Below the pieces are notes generated by a model that was not told the DNA's origin, did not search any database, and saw only the letters and a program-made list of their open reading frames with translations. Shown piece by piece: positions 8,871 through 17,000 of a DNA stretch of 64,000 bases. How positions within the stretch are numbered: the stretch's first letter is position 1; the number at the start of each line of letters is the position of its first letter. The DNA is taken from assembly GCF_000576635.1 (NCBI RefSeq), contig NZ_AVFL01000002.1:62001-126000 (forward strand). Direction: 5' to 3'. The position numbers and the translations under genes were made by a program. This stretch comes from Skermanella stibiiresistens SB22 (GTDB taxonomy: Bacteria > Pseudomonadota > Alphaproteobacteria > Azospirillales > Azospirillaceae).

Positions 8871-9740
8871 TCACGGAACGGTCGGTCCCGCCGCCGGGAT
8901 ATGGGGGCCGAGGCTGCGGCGGTGGTGCTCCACCGAGAAGACGTGGCTGTACAGGTTGGCGATCCAGTTCTTGCCCGAACTGGTCAGCTCCAGATAGCGG
9001 AGGCCAGCGCCGACGAAAGGTTCGATCCGGGTCCAGAAAAACTCCGGGTAGTGGTCGACCAGATCGGCGGGCGAGCGATAGCCCAGCCGTTCGGCGACTC
9101 CGGTCTCCAGGAACTCGTAGTAGAGGCCGGAGATCTTGCGCAGGTACATCGGATCGGCCAGTTGCCCGATCAGGTCGGCGGCGCGGACCAGACCGGGCTC
9201 CGTCTCCACCGCGTCGTGGTCGCCGTCGTTCGGCACCGGGAAACGGGTCAACTCGATGCCGCGTGTCACCCGCTCCACGTCGATCTCGGCGTCGCCGCCG
9301 AACCGGGCGCGGACGAACATCTTCGACCGCTCCACATGGTAGGGCGCCAGGAAGGCGTCGGTCGAGCCCCGCGGCAGGCGGATCGAGTTGCCTTGCGGAT
9401 CGATGACGCAGGTATCGGCGGTGTCTCCCGGAACCACGCCCCGGACATAGCCGATATCATGGGTCATCAGCGCCAGCAGGAAGTGGACCCAGTCGACCGG
9501 CGTCACCCGCTGCGAGATGATCCGGCCGCGCAGGATGTCCTGACCGACCAGGGTCACCATGATGGTGTGGTGGACGTCGTGGTAGAGCGCGTCGCTGTTG
9601 GCGATCCGCTCCACCGCGAGGCGCGCGGCCGAAGCCAGGAAATCCGCCCGGTGAGGCTCGCGGCCACCGAACGTGTTGCGGTAGACGTCGCAAATCTCCT
9701 GCCCGAACGCCTCCGCCGTCAGCGTGGTCAAGTCGAACAT
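8871..9740 (-). CDS. HD-domain metal-dependent phosphohydrolase-like protein
   Basis: A 289-residue soluble protein with the HD-type metal site: YHDVHHT (about residues 53-59), THDIG (about 92-96) and a later Asp in RAADLIGQLADP. These give the H...HD...D order. The ATG at 9740 follows GGGAG by seven bases and is preferred to a TTG two codons earlier. The gene converges with the binding protein gene. HD proteins hydrolyse nucleotides or cyclic nucleotides; the substrate here is unknown. Confidence 0.7.
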   Translation of the reverse strand: MFDLTTLTAEAFGQEICDVYRNTFGGREPHRADFLASAARLAVERIANSDALYHDVHHTIMVTLVGQDILRGRIISQRVTPVDWVHFLLALMTHDIGYVRGVVPGDTADTCVIDPQGNSIRLPRGSTDAFLAPYHVERSKMFVRARFGGDAEIDVERVTRGIELTRFPVPNDGDHDAVETEPGLVRAADLIGQLADPMYLRKISGLYYEFLETGVAERLGYRSPADLVDHYPEFFWTRIEPFVGAGLRYLELTSSGKNWIANLYSHVFSVEHHRRSLGPHIPAAGPTVP

Positions 9741-9823
9741 CGGCAAGCTCCCACAGGGCGAGGCGCGTCACGTCGCGGTGACACGCCATGATATACCCCG
9801 AGGGCGCCCGGGGGAAAGGAAGC

Positions 9824-10258
9824 TCAGGCGGCCCAGGCGCGATGGACGCGGGCGGTCTCATCCTCCAGGAACGCGTCCTCGTCGTCATAGGACGCCAGCA
9901 TGCCGAGGTCGTCGACCAGGGCGAAGAAGGCGGGCGGCGGGCGCTTGCCAGCCTTGCGGCGGACCAGGGCCGCCAGCAGGGGACACGCCTCCTCGAAGTC
10001 GTAGGTCGTCAGGGCGGCCAGGATGGTGGCGATCTGCTTGGCGTTGGCGGCCTGTGCCGTGCCGGTCAGCGGCAGCTTGACGGCGGCGGACAAGTCCGCG
10101 ACGGTCACGATCCGGCGCTCCCGCGCGGCGGCGACCAAGACATCGTGCGCGTCCAACGTCCTGCGGATCGTCTTGTCCTCGCGCAACTCGGCGAGCAACG
10201 GGGCGTCCTCGGGAAGCCGGCGGGCCAAGCGCAGGGCCAATGTCAGCTTTGAAACCAT
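9824..10258 (-). CDS. Hypothetical protein, helical
   Basis: A 144-residue soluble protein without a family I recognise. It is Ala- and Leu-rich, predicted mainly helical, with an acidic C-terminal part (DDLGMLASYDDEDAFLEDE). An AGGAG site sits ahead of the ATG, and the codon choice is GC-rich like its neighbours, so it is probably a real gene. It lies upstream of the HD-domain gene on the same strand, 83 bases away. Confidence 0.6.
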   Translation of the reverse strand: MVSKLTLALRLARRLPEDAPLLAELREDKTIRRTLDAHDVLVAAARERRIVTVADLSAAVKLPLTGTAQAANAKQIATILAALTTYDFEEACPLLAALVRRKAGKRPPPAFFALVDDLGMLASYDDEDAFLEDETARVHRAWAA

Positions 10259-10373
10259 CTTCAGCTCCTCTCCGCGGGGATTCTGTCGGGAATCCGCCAG
10301 ATTTCACGTGTCGGCGAAGGAGGAGCAATTGGCGTGCCGCTTTAGCCGTGTTAGGGGACACCCGCCGTGGGGA

Positions 10374-10721
10374 TCACCGGCCGTAGGGATAGCACCGGGT
10401 ATCGAACGCGACGCGCAGGTGGCGCGCCAGGATCGAGTAATCCTCCATGAAGTTGGGGAAGGGCGAGCGGTTGGCGTAGGCGACGCCGACATCGATCCGC
10501 TTGGGCTGGATCATCGCGGTCGAAACCGGTTCGGCGTTGCGGTCGCGCAGCGAGAAGAAGCGGACATCGGCGAAGTCGCCGCGCGGGATCGCCCGCCGAT
10601 CGGTGATGTGCTTGGCGAAGTACTTGGCCACGGCATGGTTCATGCGGAAACTTTCCCAATCCGCTGTCGCCTGGTCGATCAACTCGACCCAATAGCGACC
10701 CTCCACGGTCGAAAGGAACAT
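10374..10721 (-). CDS. Hypothetical protein
   Basis: A 115-residue protein with no recognised domain and no signal or membrane segment. The sequence is rich in aromatic and basic residues (YAKHITDRR-like and RCYPYGR ends). AGGAAGG precedes the ATG. It is divergently oriented from the small gene at 10806 across an 84-base gap containing the short palindrome CGATA-TGG-TATCG at 10772-10784. Confidence 0.55.
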   Translation of the reverse strand: MFLSTVEGRYWVELIDQATADWESFRMNHAVAKYFAKHITDRRAIPRGDFADVRFFSLRDRNAEPVSTAMIQPKRIDVGVAYANRSPFPNFMEDYSILARHLRVAFDTRCYPYGR

Positions 10722-10805
10722 TTCAAACCTTCCTGGGTGACATACTCTGGTACCAAACGTTATTGGCCGGACGATATGGTATCGCGGCGACTACAGGAAT
10801 AGGAA

Positions 10806-11018
10806 ATGCAGAAAGCCAGATTGAAGCGGGCCGCCAAGGCCCTTGGGGAGATGCCGCTGACCGCGTCGCACGAGAACGGCGAGGTCCAGCCGTTCAGTCT
10901 CCGAACCTATCTCGAGGAGATGCTGGTGGACGAGGCCAGCTCCAGCGTGGATATCGACCAAGTCCTGGAGCGGATGGTCGAACTCGCCATCACCTCCTAT
11001 AACGAGGATGTCGATTAG
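10806..11018 (+). CDS. Small hypothetical protein
   Basis: A 70-residue charged protein with an amphipathic helical C-terminal half (DIDQVLERMVELAITSYNEDVD). No family is recognised. A GGA-rich site lies just ahead of the ATG. It ends 3 bases before the stop of the convergent LivF gene. Confidence 0.5.
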   Translation: MQKARLKRAAKALGEMPLTASHENGEVQPFSLRTYLEEMLVDEASSSVDIDQVLERMVELAITSYNEDVD

Positions 11019-11021
11019 CCG

Positions 11022-11747
11022 TCACAGGGTCAGGTAGGCGCGCCGCACCGCCTCGTCGGCGGCGAGTTCCCGCATGGTGCCGCCGAAGCGGATGCGGCCC
11101 TTCTCGATGACGTGGGCGCGGTCGCTGACCAAGCCGGCGAAGTGCAGGTTCTGCTCCGACAGGATGATGGTCTGCCCTTCGGCCTTGAGGCCGATGATGG
11201 CGTGGGCCATCATCTCGACGATCCGGGGTGCCAGCCCCTCCGACGGCTCGTCCAGCAGGATCGCCAGCGGATTGCCCATCAGCGTGCGGGCGATGGTCAA
11301 CATCTGCTGCTCGCCGCCGCTCATGCCGCCGCCGAGCCGCCCGCGCATCTCCGCCAGGTTGGGGAACAGCGTGAACAGCCGCTCCGGCGTCCACTCCGGC
11401 GCGCCCTCGCGAGGGCGCTGGCGCCCGACCTCCAGGTTCTCCATGACCGTCAGATCGGTGAAGATCCTCCTGTCCTCCGGCACGTAGCCGAGACCCAGCC
11501 TCGCGATCTCGTGGGGGGCGCTGCGCGAGATGTCATTGCCGGCGAAGGTGATCCGCCCGCGCCGGTCGTCGACGAGGCCCATGATCGACTTGAAGGTCGT
11601 GGACTTGCCGGCGCCATTGCGCCCGATCAGCGCCACCACCTCGCCGCGCCCGGCCTGGAGCGCCACGTCGGACAGGATGTGGGCGCGGCCGTAATAGGCG
11701 TTCAGCGCCTCGACGGTCAGGATGGCGTCGCTCGTCGAACCCGTCAT
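11022..11747 (-). CDS. ABC transporter ATP-binding protein, LivF type
   Basis: A 241-residue ATPase with Walker A GRNGAGKST (about residues 42-50), the ABC signature MSGGEQQ (about 142-148) and Walker B AILLDEP. The length and the VPEDRRIFTDLTVMENL segment are typical of LivF. The start overlaps the LivG stop as ATGA. It is the distal gene of a four-gene transporter operon (binding protein, fused permease, LivG, LivF). The substrate family includes branched-chain amino acids, urea and amides and cannot be settled from sequence alone. Confidence 0.9.
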   Translation of the reverse strand: MTGSTSDAILTVEALNAYYGRAHILSDVALQAGRGEVVALIGRNGAGKSTTFKSIMGLVDDRRGRITFAGNDISRSAPHEIARLGLGYVPEDRRIFTDLTVMENLEVGRQRPREGAPEWTPERLFTLFPNLAEMRGRLGGGMSGGEQQMLTIARTLMGNPLAILLDEPSEGLAPRIVEMMAHAIIGLKAEGQTIILSEQNLHFAGLVSDRAHVIEKGRIRFGGTMRELAADEAVRRAYLTL

Positions 11748-12517
11748 GGCGTCTTTCCCCCGGCGTGGCCGTACATAGATCCACTGCCGAGATAGACCTC
11801 CTGGACATGGGGATTTGCGCGGACGGCCGCCGGTGGACCTTCCGCGATCAGCTCACCCCGGTTCAGCACGATGATCCGATCGGCGTGGGTGAAGACGACA
11901 TCCATGTCGTGCTCGGTGAACAGCACCGCGATGCCACGCTCCCGGACCAGATCCGCCGTCAGCGCCATCAGGTCGATCCGCTCGGCCGGGGCCATTCCGG
12001 CGGTCGGCTCGTCCATCAGCAGAAGTCGGGGTTCGCCCGCCAGCGCCATCGCCAGTTCCACCCGCTTGAGATCGCCATAGGCCAGCACGCCGCAGGGCCG
12101 GCTGGCCTGGGACGCCATGCCGACCCGGTCGAGCAGCGCCAGGGCGGCGTCGGCGTGGCGGCGGGTCGCGCGCGTCCACAGGTCGTGGATGTTCCGGTGG
12201 TGCGACAGCAGGACCATCTGGATGTTCTCCAGCACGGTCATCGAGCCGAAGGTGGCGGTGATCTGGAAGGTGCGGCCAACCCCCATCCGCCAGATCCGGC
12301 GCGGCGACTTGCCCGCGATGCTGACGCCCGCCAGCCTGACATCACCGGCATCGGGGCGGATCTGACCGTTCAGCATGTTGAAGCAGGTGGTCTTGCCGGC
12401 GCCGTTCGGGCCGACCAGCGCCAGCAACTCGCCCGCCTCCACCGAGAATCCGACTCCCTTGACCGCCTGGACGCCGCCGAACGACTTCGTCAGGCCGGAG
12501 ACTTCGAGGACCGCCAC
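11744..12517 (-). CDS. ABC transporter ATP-binding protein, LivG type
   Basis: A 257-residue ATPase. Walker A GPNGAGKTT is followed by the LivG-type FNMLNG and GVGRTFQ segments, and Walker B LLLMDEPTAGMAP. The signature region reads LAYGDLKRVELA instead of LSGGQ, as often seen in LivG. I choose the GTG at 12517, seven bases after GGAGG; the long upstream frame is read-through of the permease gene. It ends overlapping livF. Confidence 0.9.
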   Translation of the reverse strand: MAVLEVSGLTKSFGGVQAVKGVGFSVEAGELLALVGPNGAGKTTCFNMLNGQIRPDAGDVRLAGVSIAGKSPRRIWRMGVGRTFQITATFGSMTVLENIQMVLLSHHRNIHDLWTRATRRHADAALALLDRVGMASQASRPCGVLAYGDLKRVELAMALAGEPRLLLMDEPTAGMAPAERIDLMALTADLVRERGIAVLFTEHDMDVVFTHADRIIVLNRGELIAEGPPAAVRANPHVQEVYLGSGSMYGHAGGKTP

Positions 12518-12519
12518 GC

Positions 12520-14364
12520 TCAAGCCTCCTTCCGCCGGAAGAAGGGCAGCCGCGCCAGCGTCCCAACAATGCCTTGCGGGAAGATCACCACGAGCAGGAC
12601 GATGGCGACGCCGAGCGTCAGCCTCCAGTGGTCGGTGTACCGGACCATCTCGGTGTTGAGCGCATGGAACACGGCGGCACCGACCAGCGGCCCGGTCAGC
12701 GTCTGGACACCCCCAAGCAGCACCATCACCAGCCCATCGACCGAGCGCGGGATCGCCATCAGGGTGGGGAAGACGCTGCCCTTGGAATAGGCGTAGAGCC
12801 CGCCGGCCAACCCGGCGAAGGCTCCGGCGACGGTGAAGGCCAGCCATTGCAGGTGCCGAACGTCGATGCCGACCGCGTCCGCCCTCAGCGGCGAATCCCG
12901 GCCGGCGCGCAGCGCGTAGCCGAATGGCGAGAAGATCACCCGCCGCAGCATCAGGACGCCGCCGGCGCACAGCACCAACGATAGATAGTAGAACGCCCAG
13001 CGTGGTGACGCCCAGCCGTCAGGCCAAACGCCCAGGATGCCGTTGTCGCCTCCCGTCACCGCGTACCATTGGAACGCGATCGACCAGACGATCTGCGCGA
13101 AGGCCAGCGTCAGCATCGCCAGGTAGACACCCGACAGCCGGACGCAGAACCAGCCGAACAGCAGCGCTCCCAGCCCCGCGAACAGGGGAGCCGAGACCAG
13201 CCCGGCGACCATACCGCCCGACAAGTGCTTGACCAGCAGCCCCGCGCCATAGGCTCCCAGACCGAAATAGGCCGCGTGGCCGAACGACACCATGCCGCCT
13301 GGTCCCATGATGAAATGCAGGCTGGCGGCGAACAGCGCCAGGATCATCATCTCGGTCAATACCGCCAGGGCGTAGTCGCCAAACAGCGCGGGCAAGGCCG
13401 CCAAAACCACCAACAGGCCAACCGCCGCCACGCGTCCCATCATTCCGGAGGCGTGGATGGGGGCCTCCGGCACGTGTCCAGCACCGCGCGCCGTCGCCTG
13501 CTGGCGCCCCATCAGGCCATGGGGCCGCACCACCAGCACGACCGCCATGAACAGGAAGACGACCACCAGGGTGATCTGGGGAAAGACCAGGATGCCGAAG
13601 GCCTGGATCAGGCCGATCAGCACCGCCGCCAGGAAGGCGCCACCGACGCTGCCCATGCCGCCGACCACGACCACGACGAACGCCTCGACGACGATGTTGA
13701 TGTCCATGTGCAGGTTGACCGCCTCGCGTGGGATCTGCAAGGCGCCGCCCAGTCCGGCCAGCAGGGAACCAACGAACAGGACGGAGGTGAACAGCCAGGT
13801 CTGGTTGATGCCAAGCGCCGCCGTCATCTCCCGGTCCTGGGTCGCCGCCCGCACCAGCGTGCCCCAGCGGGTGCGGTGGAACAGCAGCCAGAGCAGGCCC
13901 AGCACGATTGGACCCAGTGCTATCAGCAGCAGCTCGTATTTCGGGAATGGCCGCCCCAGGATGCGGACGACGCCCTCCAGGCCCGGCGCCCGCGGTCCCA
14001 GCAGGTCCTCGGGTCCCCAAATCAGCAGCGCCACATCCTGCACGATCAGGACGACGCCGAAGGTGGCGAGCAGCTGGAAAAGCTCCGGTCCTCGGTACAG
14101 CCGCCGCAGCACCAGCAACTCCATCACGACGCCGACCACCCCGGTGGCGACCGCCGCCAGGGCGATGGCGCTCCAGAACCCGACCGCGCCGCCCATTCGC
14201 TCGGCCAGCGTGTAGGCGAGATAGGCGCCCAGCATGTAGAACGAGCCATGGGCGAAATTGACGATCCGGGTGACGCCGAAGATGATCGACAATCCCGCCG
14301 CGACGAGGAACAGCGACGACGCCTGGGCGAGGCCACCCAGGAACTGGACGAGATAGAAACCCAT
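12520..14364 (-). CDS. Fused LivH-LivM ABC transporter permease
   Basis: A 614-residue membrane protein joining both permeases of a branched-chain amino acid type transporter. Residues 1-284 are a LivH half (FGVTRIVNFAHGSFYMLGAYLA and the ALGIN loop), about 285-308 are a hydrophilic linker, and about 309-614 are a LivM half (GMVSFGHAAYFGLGAYGAG and the GRDSPLRADAVGID loop). No stop or frameshift separates the halves. The ATG at 14364 is the first start after the stop of the binding-protein gene 20 bases upstream. LivG follows after 2 bases. Confidence 0.9.
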   Translation of the reverse strand: MGFYLVQFLGGLAQASSLFLVAAGLSIIFGVTRIVNFAHGSFYMLGAYLAYTLAERMGGAVGFWSAIALAAVATGVVGVVMELLVLRRLYRGPELFQLLATFGVVLIVQDVALLIWGPEDLLGPRAPGLEGVVRILGRPFPKYELLLIALGPIVLGLLWLLFHRTRWGTLVRAATQDREMTAALGINQTWLFTSVLFVGSLLAGLGGALQIPREAVNLHMDINIVVEAFVVVVVGGMGSVGGAFLAAVLIGLIQAFGILVFPQITLVVVFLFMAVVLVVRPHGLMGRQQATARGAGHVPEAPIHASGMMGRVAAVGLLVVLAALPALFGDYALAVLTEMMILALFAASLHFIMGPGGMVSFGHAAYFGLGAYGAGLLVKHLSGGMVAGLVSAPLFAGLGALLFGWFCVRLSGVYLAMLTLAFAQIVWSIAFQWYAVTGGDNGILGVWPDGWASPRWAFYYLSLVLCAGGVLMLRRVIFSPFGYALRAGRDSPLRADAVGIDVRHLQWLAFTVAGAFAGLAGGLYAYSKGSVFPTLMAIPRSVDGLVMVLLGGVQTLTGPLVGAAVFHALNTEMVRYTDHWRLTLGVAIVLLVVIFPQGIVGTLARLPFFRRKEA

Positions 14365-14384
14365 CTGTGCTGATTTGGCGTGGG

Positions 14385-15647
14385 TTACTGCGGACGGCGC
14401 TTGAGGACGACGTCGTCGGCCGGCAGGTAATCGGCGCCGTCGGCGTAGGTCCACTCGATCATGGTACCCTTGCCGTCCTTGACCGCGATGGTGCCGACAT
14501 AGGCACCCATGGTGGCCTGATGGTCGATGGCGCGATAGGTGATCTGGGCGAAGGGGCTGTCGACCTTCAGTCCCTTCATGGCGTCGACCATCGCCTCGGT
14601 TTCGGTCGAGCCGGCCTTCTCGATGGCGGCGGCGATCGACTTGATCGTGGTGTAGCCGACGATCGAGCCGAGCCGCGGGTAGTCGCCGTACTTGGCCTGG
14701 TAGGCGTCGAGGAAGGCCTTGTGCGCGGGGGTGTCGATCTGGTCCCACGGATAGCCGGTGACGATCCAGCCGGTTGGGGCCTCGCCCTTCATCGGGTCGA
14801 GGTATTCCGGCTCGCCGGTCAGCAGGCTGACGACCGACACGCCGTCGAACGCGCCGCGCGTGGTGCCTTCGCGAACCAGCCGGGCGAGATCGGGGCCGAA
14901 GGTCACGTTGAAGATCGCTTGCGGCTCCGCCGCCGCCAGCGCCTGCACGGTCGATCCGGCGTCGATCTTGCCCTGCGCCGGCCATTGCTCGGCGACGAAC
15001 TCGACGTCCGGACGTTTCTCCTTGAGCAGCTGCTTGAAGATGGTGACCGCCGACTGGCCATATTCGTAGTTCGGCGCCACGGTGGCCCAGCGCTTCGCCG
15101 GCAGCGCCGCCGCCTGCTCGACCAGCATGGCGGCCTGCATGTAGGTCGAGGGGCGCAGGCGGAAGGTGTAGCGGTTGCCCTTCTCCCAGGTCATCGCGTC
15201 GGTCAGCGGCTCGGCCGCCATGAACAGCTTCTTGGTGCGCAGCGCGTAGTCGCTGACCGCCAATCCGATATGGCTGAAGAAGGTGCCGGCGAGCACGTCG
15301 ACCTTCTCGTTCGACACCAACTCGTTGGCGACGCGCACGGCGTCATCCGGCTTGCCGCCGTCGTCGCGGGAAATCACCTCGAGCATCCGACCGCCCAAAA
15401 CCCCACCATTGGCGTTGATTTCCGCCACCGCCAACTCCCAGCCGTTGCGGTAGGGCAGGGTGAAAGCGGGCAGGCCGGTGTAGCTGTTGATCTCGCCGAT
15501 CCTGACCGGCTCGGCGGCCGCGGCGCCGCCGGAGGCTTCCGTCACGATGCCCGTCATGATGGTTGCCAAGGCTATACCAGCGACACCTCGGAGCAGGTGG
15601 GTGAGGACCGTCCGGCGGGAGCGGGTTTTGGGTGAGTCCAGCATCAT
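14385..15647 (-). CDS. Periplasmic binding protein of branched-chain amino acid/urea ABC transporter
   Basis: A 420-residue protein with a long N-terminal export signal containing a twin arginine (SRRTVLTHLL) and an Ala-rich cleavage region near residue 45. The body starts EPVRIGEINSYTGLPAF and has the GGVLGGRMLEVISRDDGGKPDDAV block of LivJ-type type I binding proteins. Two adjacent ATGs follow GGAAG. It is the first gene of the operon with LivHM, LivG and LivF. The 468-base intergenic region upstream should carry its promoter. Confidence 0.87.
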   Translation of the reverse strand: MMLDSPKTRSRRTVLTHLLRGVAGIALATIMTGIVTEASGGAAAAEPVRIGEINSYTGLPAFTLPYRNGWELAVAEINANGGVLGGRMLEVISRDDGGKPDDAVRVANELVSNEKVDVLAGTFFSHIGLAVSDYALRTKKLFMAAEPLTDAMTWEKGNRYTFRLRPSTYMQAAMLVEQAAALPAKRWATVAPNYEYGQSAVTIFKQLLKEKRPDVEFVAEQWPAQGKIDAGSTVQALAAAEPQAIFNVTFGPDLARLVREGTTRGAFDGVSVVSLLTGEPEYLDPMKGEAPTGWIVTGYPWDQIDTPAHKAFLDAYQAKYGDYPRLGSIVGYTTIKSIAAAIEKAGSTETEAMVDAMKGLKVDSPFAQITYRAIDHQATMGAYVGTIAVKDGKGTMIEWTYADGADYLPADDVVLKRRPQ

Positions 15648-16115
15648 CGACTTCCTGTTCCTAATGGCCGTCGCCGGAACTTGGCAATTCCCGTGCCCGG
15701 CGGGTGGTGTGTCCCTGTGTATCGCCGCTGGCCGGTGTGATCCACTATTCTATTCCATTCGGGGGCTGACGTGGCGGCTAGGCCCCGCGATCGGATGTAA
15801 TACCTCGTAAAAACCCTTCGTGGCTCTGTGTTAACCATGACATTGTGGCGCCTTGACCAGTGAAGATAAAAAAATATGGCAAGTACATGTTTTGTGGAGA
15901 TGACTTAATTCAAGTTTTGAAAGTTTTCGACCGTGACGAGCTTGGATTGTTACATGGTGAAGCTCCAATCGAGGCAGGGAATGCGCGCCTAACCCTGCCA
16001 TTAGCCTGCCAAGATGGATATTACTTTCTATATAAACACTGTGGAAAAGGGGCCAAGCGGTGATCTGAACGGTTTATCCGCTTTCAGTTTGAACATTAGC
16101 CAAGGATCAGGTCCG
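15648..16115. other. Gene-poor, locally AT-rich intergenic region
   Basis: This stretch lies between the divergent binding-protein and PhyH genes. Bases 15780-16060 are clearly more AT-rich than the surroundings, with runs such as AAAAAAATATGG. One 67-codon frame (15860-16063, GTG start) exists but lacks a convincing ribosome site and has atypical codon use. I see no tRNA, terminator or repeat. It probably holds two outward promoters. Confidence 0.4.
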
Positions 16116-16985
16116 GTGCTGAACAAGGAACAGATCGCAGCTTTCCAATCCGAGGGGTATTTGGTGCTGCCACGTTTCGTTCCAAAATCCGACTGCTCGG
16201 CGCTGCTGGACTATTCGCGGGCATTGGCCGCCCAATTGGCTTGGGAAGTCAGGCGGATGGCGTTCAACCCCAGGGTCGACGACATCGAACACGAGGGCTA
16301 CTTCCTGACCTCCGGCGACAAGATCAGGGTCTTCCTCGATCCCGAGCGGCATGGCGCGGCCGCGATCCCCTATGGCGCCAGGGAGCCTGGATGGCAGGGA
16401 GTGGACAAGATAGGCCACGCGCTCCACGACCTCGATCCGCTGTTCGACGGCTTCTCACGGGATAGGCGGCTCGCCCGGATCTGCGATCAGCTCGGCATGT
16501 CCGAGCCCTTGTTGCTGCAATCCATGGTGATCTTCAAGCAGGCGCATACCGGCGGCGAGGTCAAGTGCCACCAGGACGCGACGTGGCTCTACACCGAGCC
16601 ATCCAGCGTGCTGGGCTTCTGGTTCGCGCTGGAGGATGCCAATGTCGATAATGGCTGCATGTGGGTGGAGCCTGGCGGCCACCGGCGCGGTCTGCTGTCG
16701 CGCTACCGCCGGGTTCCCGATGGCGGCGCCAAGCTGGAGCGGATCGGCCCCGAGGATGATTTCGCCTCCGCCGATTTCGTGCCGCTGGAGGCCCCCGCCG
16801 GCACACTGATCGTGATGCATGGCCTGACGCCCCATCGCAGCGGGCCCAACCACTCGCCGCAGCCCCGCGGCGCCTATACCCTCCATGTCATCGACGGCGC
16901 CTGCGACTATCCCGACGACAACTGGCTGCGCCGACCCGAGGACATGCCGCTGCGAGGATTCGGCACGGTCGCGGCCACGGTTTGA
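16116..16985 (+). CDS. Phytanoyl-CoA dioxygenase (PhyH) family Fe(II)/2-oxoglutarate oxygenase
   Basis: A 289-residue soluble oxygenase. The KCHQDATWLY segment supplies the HxD iron ligands and the HGLTPHRSGPN segment the distal His; Arg in the following PRGAYTLHV block should bind 2-oxoglutarate. I choose the GTG at 16116 after AAGGA; an ATG at 16014 would add 34 residues with atypical sequence. The gene stands alone, convergent with the deaminase operon. PhyH family members hydroxylate varied small molecules, so the substrate is unknown. Confidence 0.8.
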   Translation: MLNKEQIAAFQSEGYLVLPRFVPKSDCSALLDYSRALAAQLAWEVRRMAFNPRVDDIEHEGYFLTSGDKIRVFLDPERHGAAAIPYGAREPGWQGVDKIGHALHDLDPLFDGFSRDRRLARICDQLGMSEPLLLQSMVIFKQAHTGGEVKCHQDATWLYTEPSSVLGFWFALEDANVDNGCMWVEPGGHRRGLLSRYRRVPDGGAKLERIGPEDDFASADFVPLEAPAGTLIVMHGLTPHRSGPNHSPQPRGAYTLHVIDGACDYPDDNWLRRPEDMPLRGFGTVAATV

Positions 16986-17000
16986 CGTCACGGCTCGCCG

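Noticed and set aside
14365-14985. N-terminal extension of the LivH-LivM frame
   Set aside because: The extra 207 codons lie over the binding-protein gene in another frame and are Arg-rich; the ATG at 14364 begins a proper LivH N-terminus.
15860-16063. 67-codon frame in the AT-rich intergenic region
   Set aside because: GTG start without a clear ribosome site, overlapping the possible PhyH extension; too little support to call it a gene.
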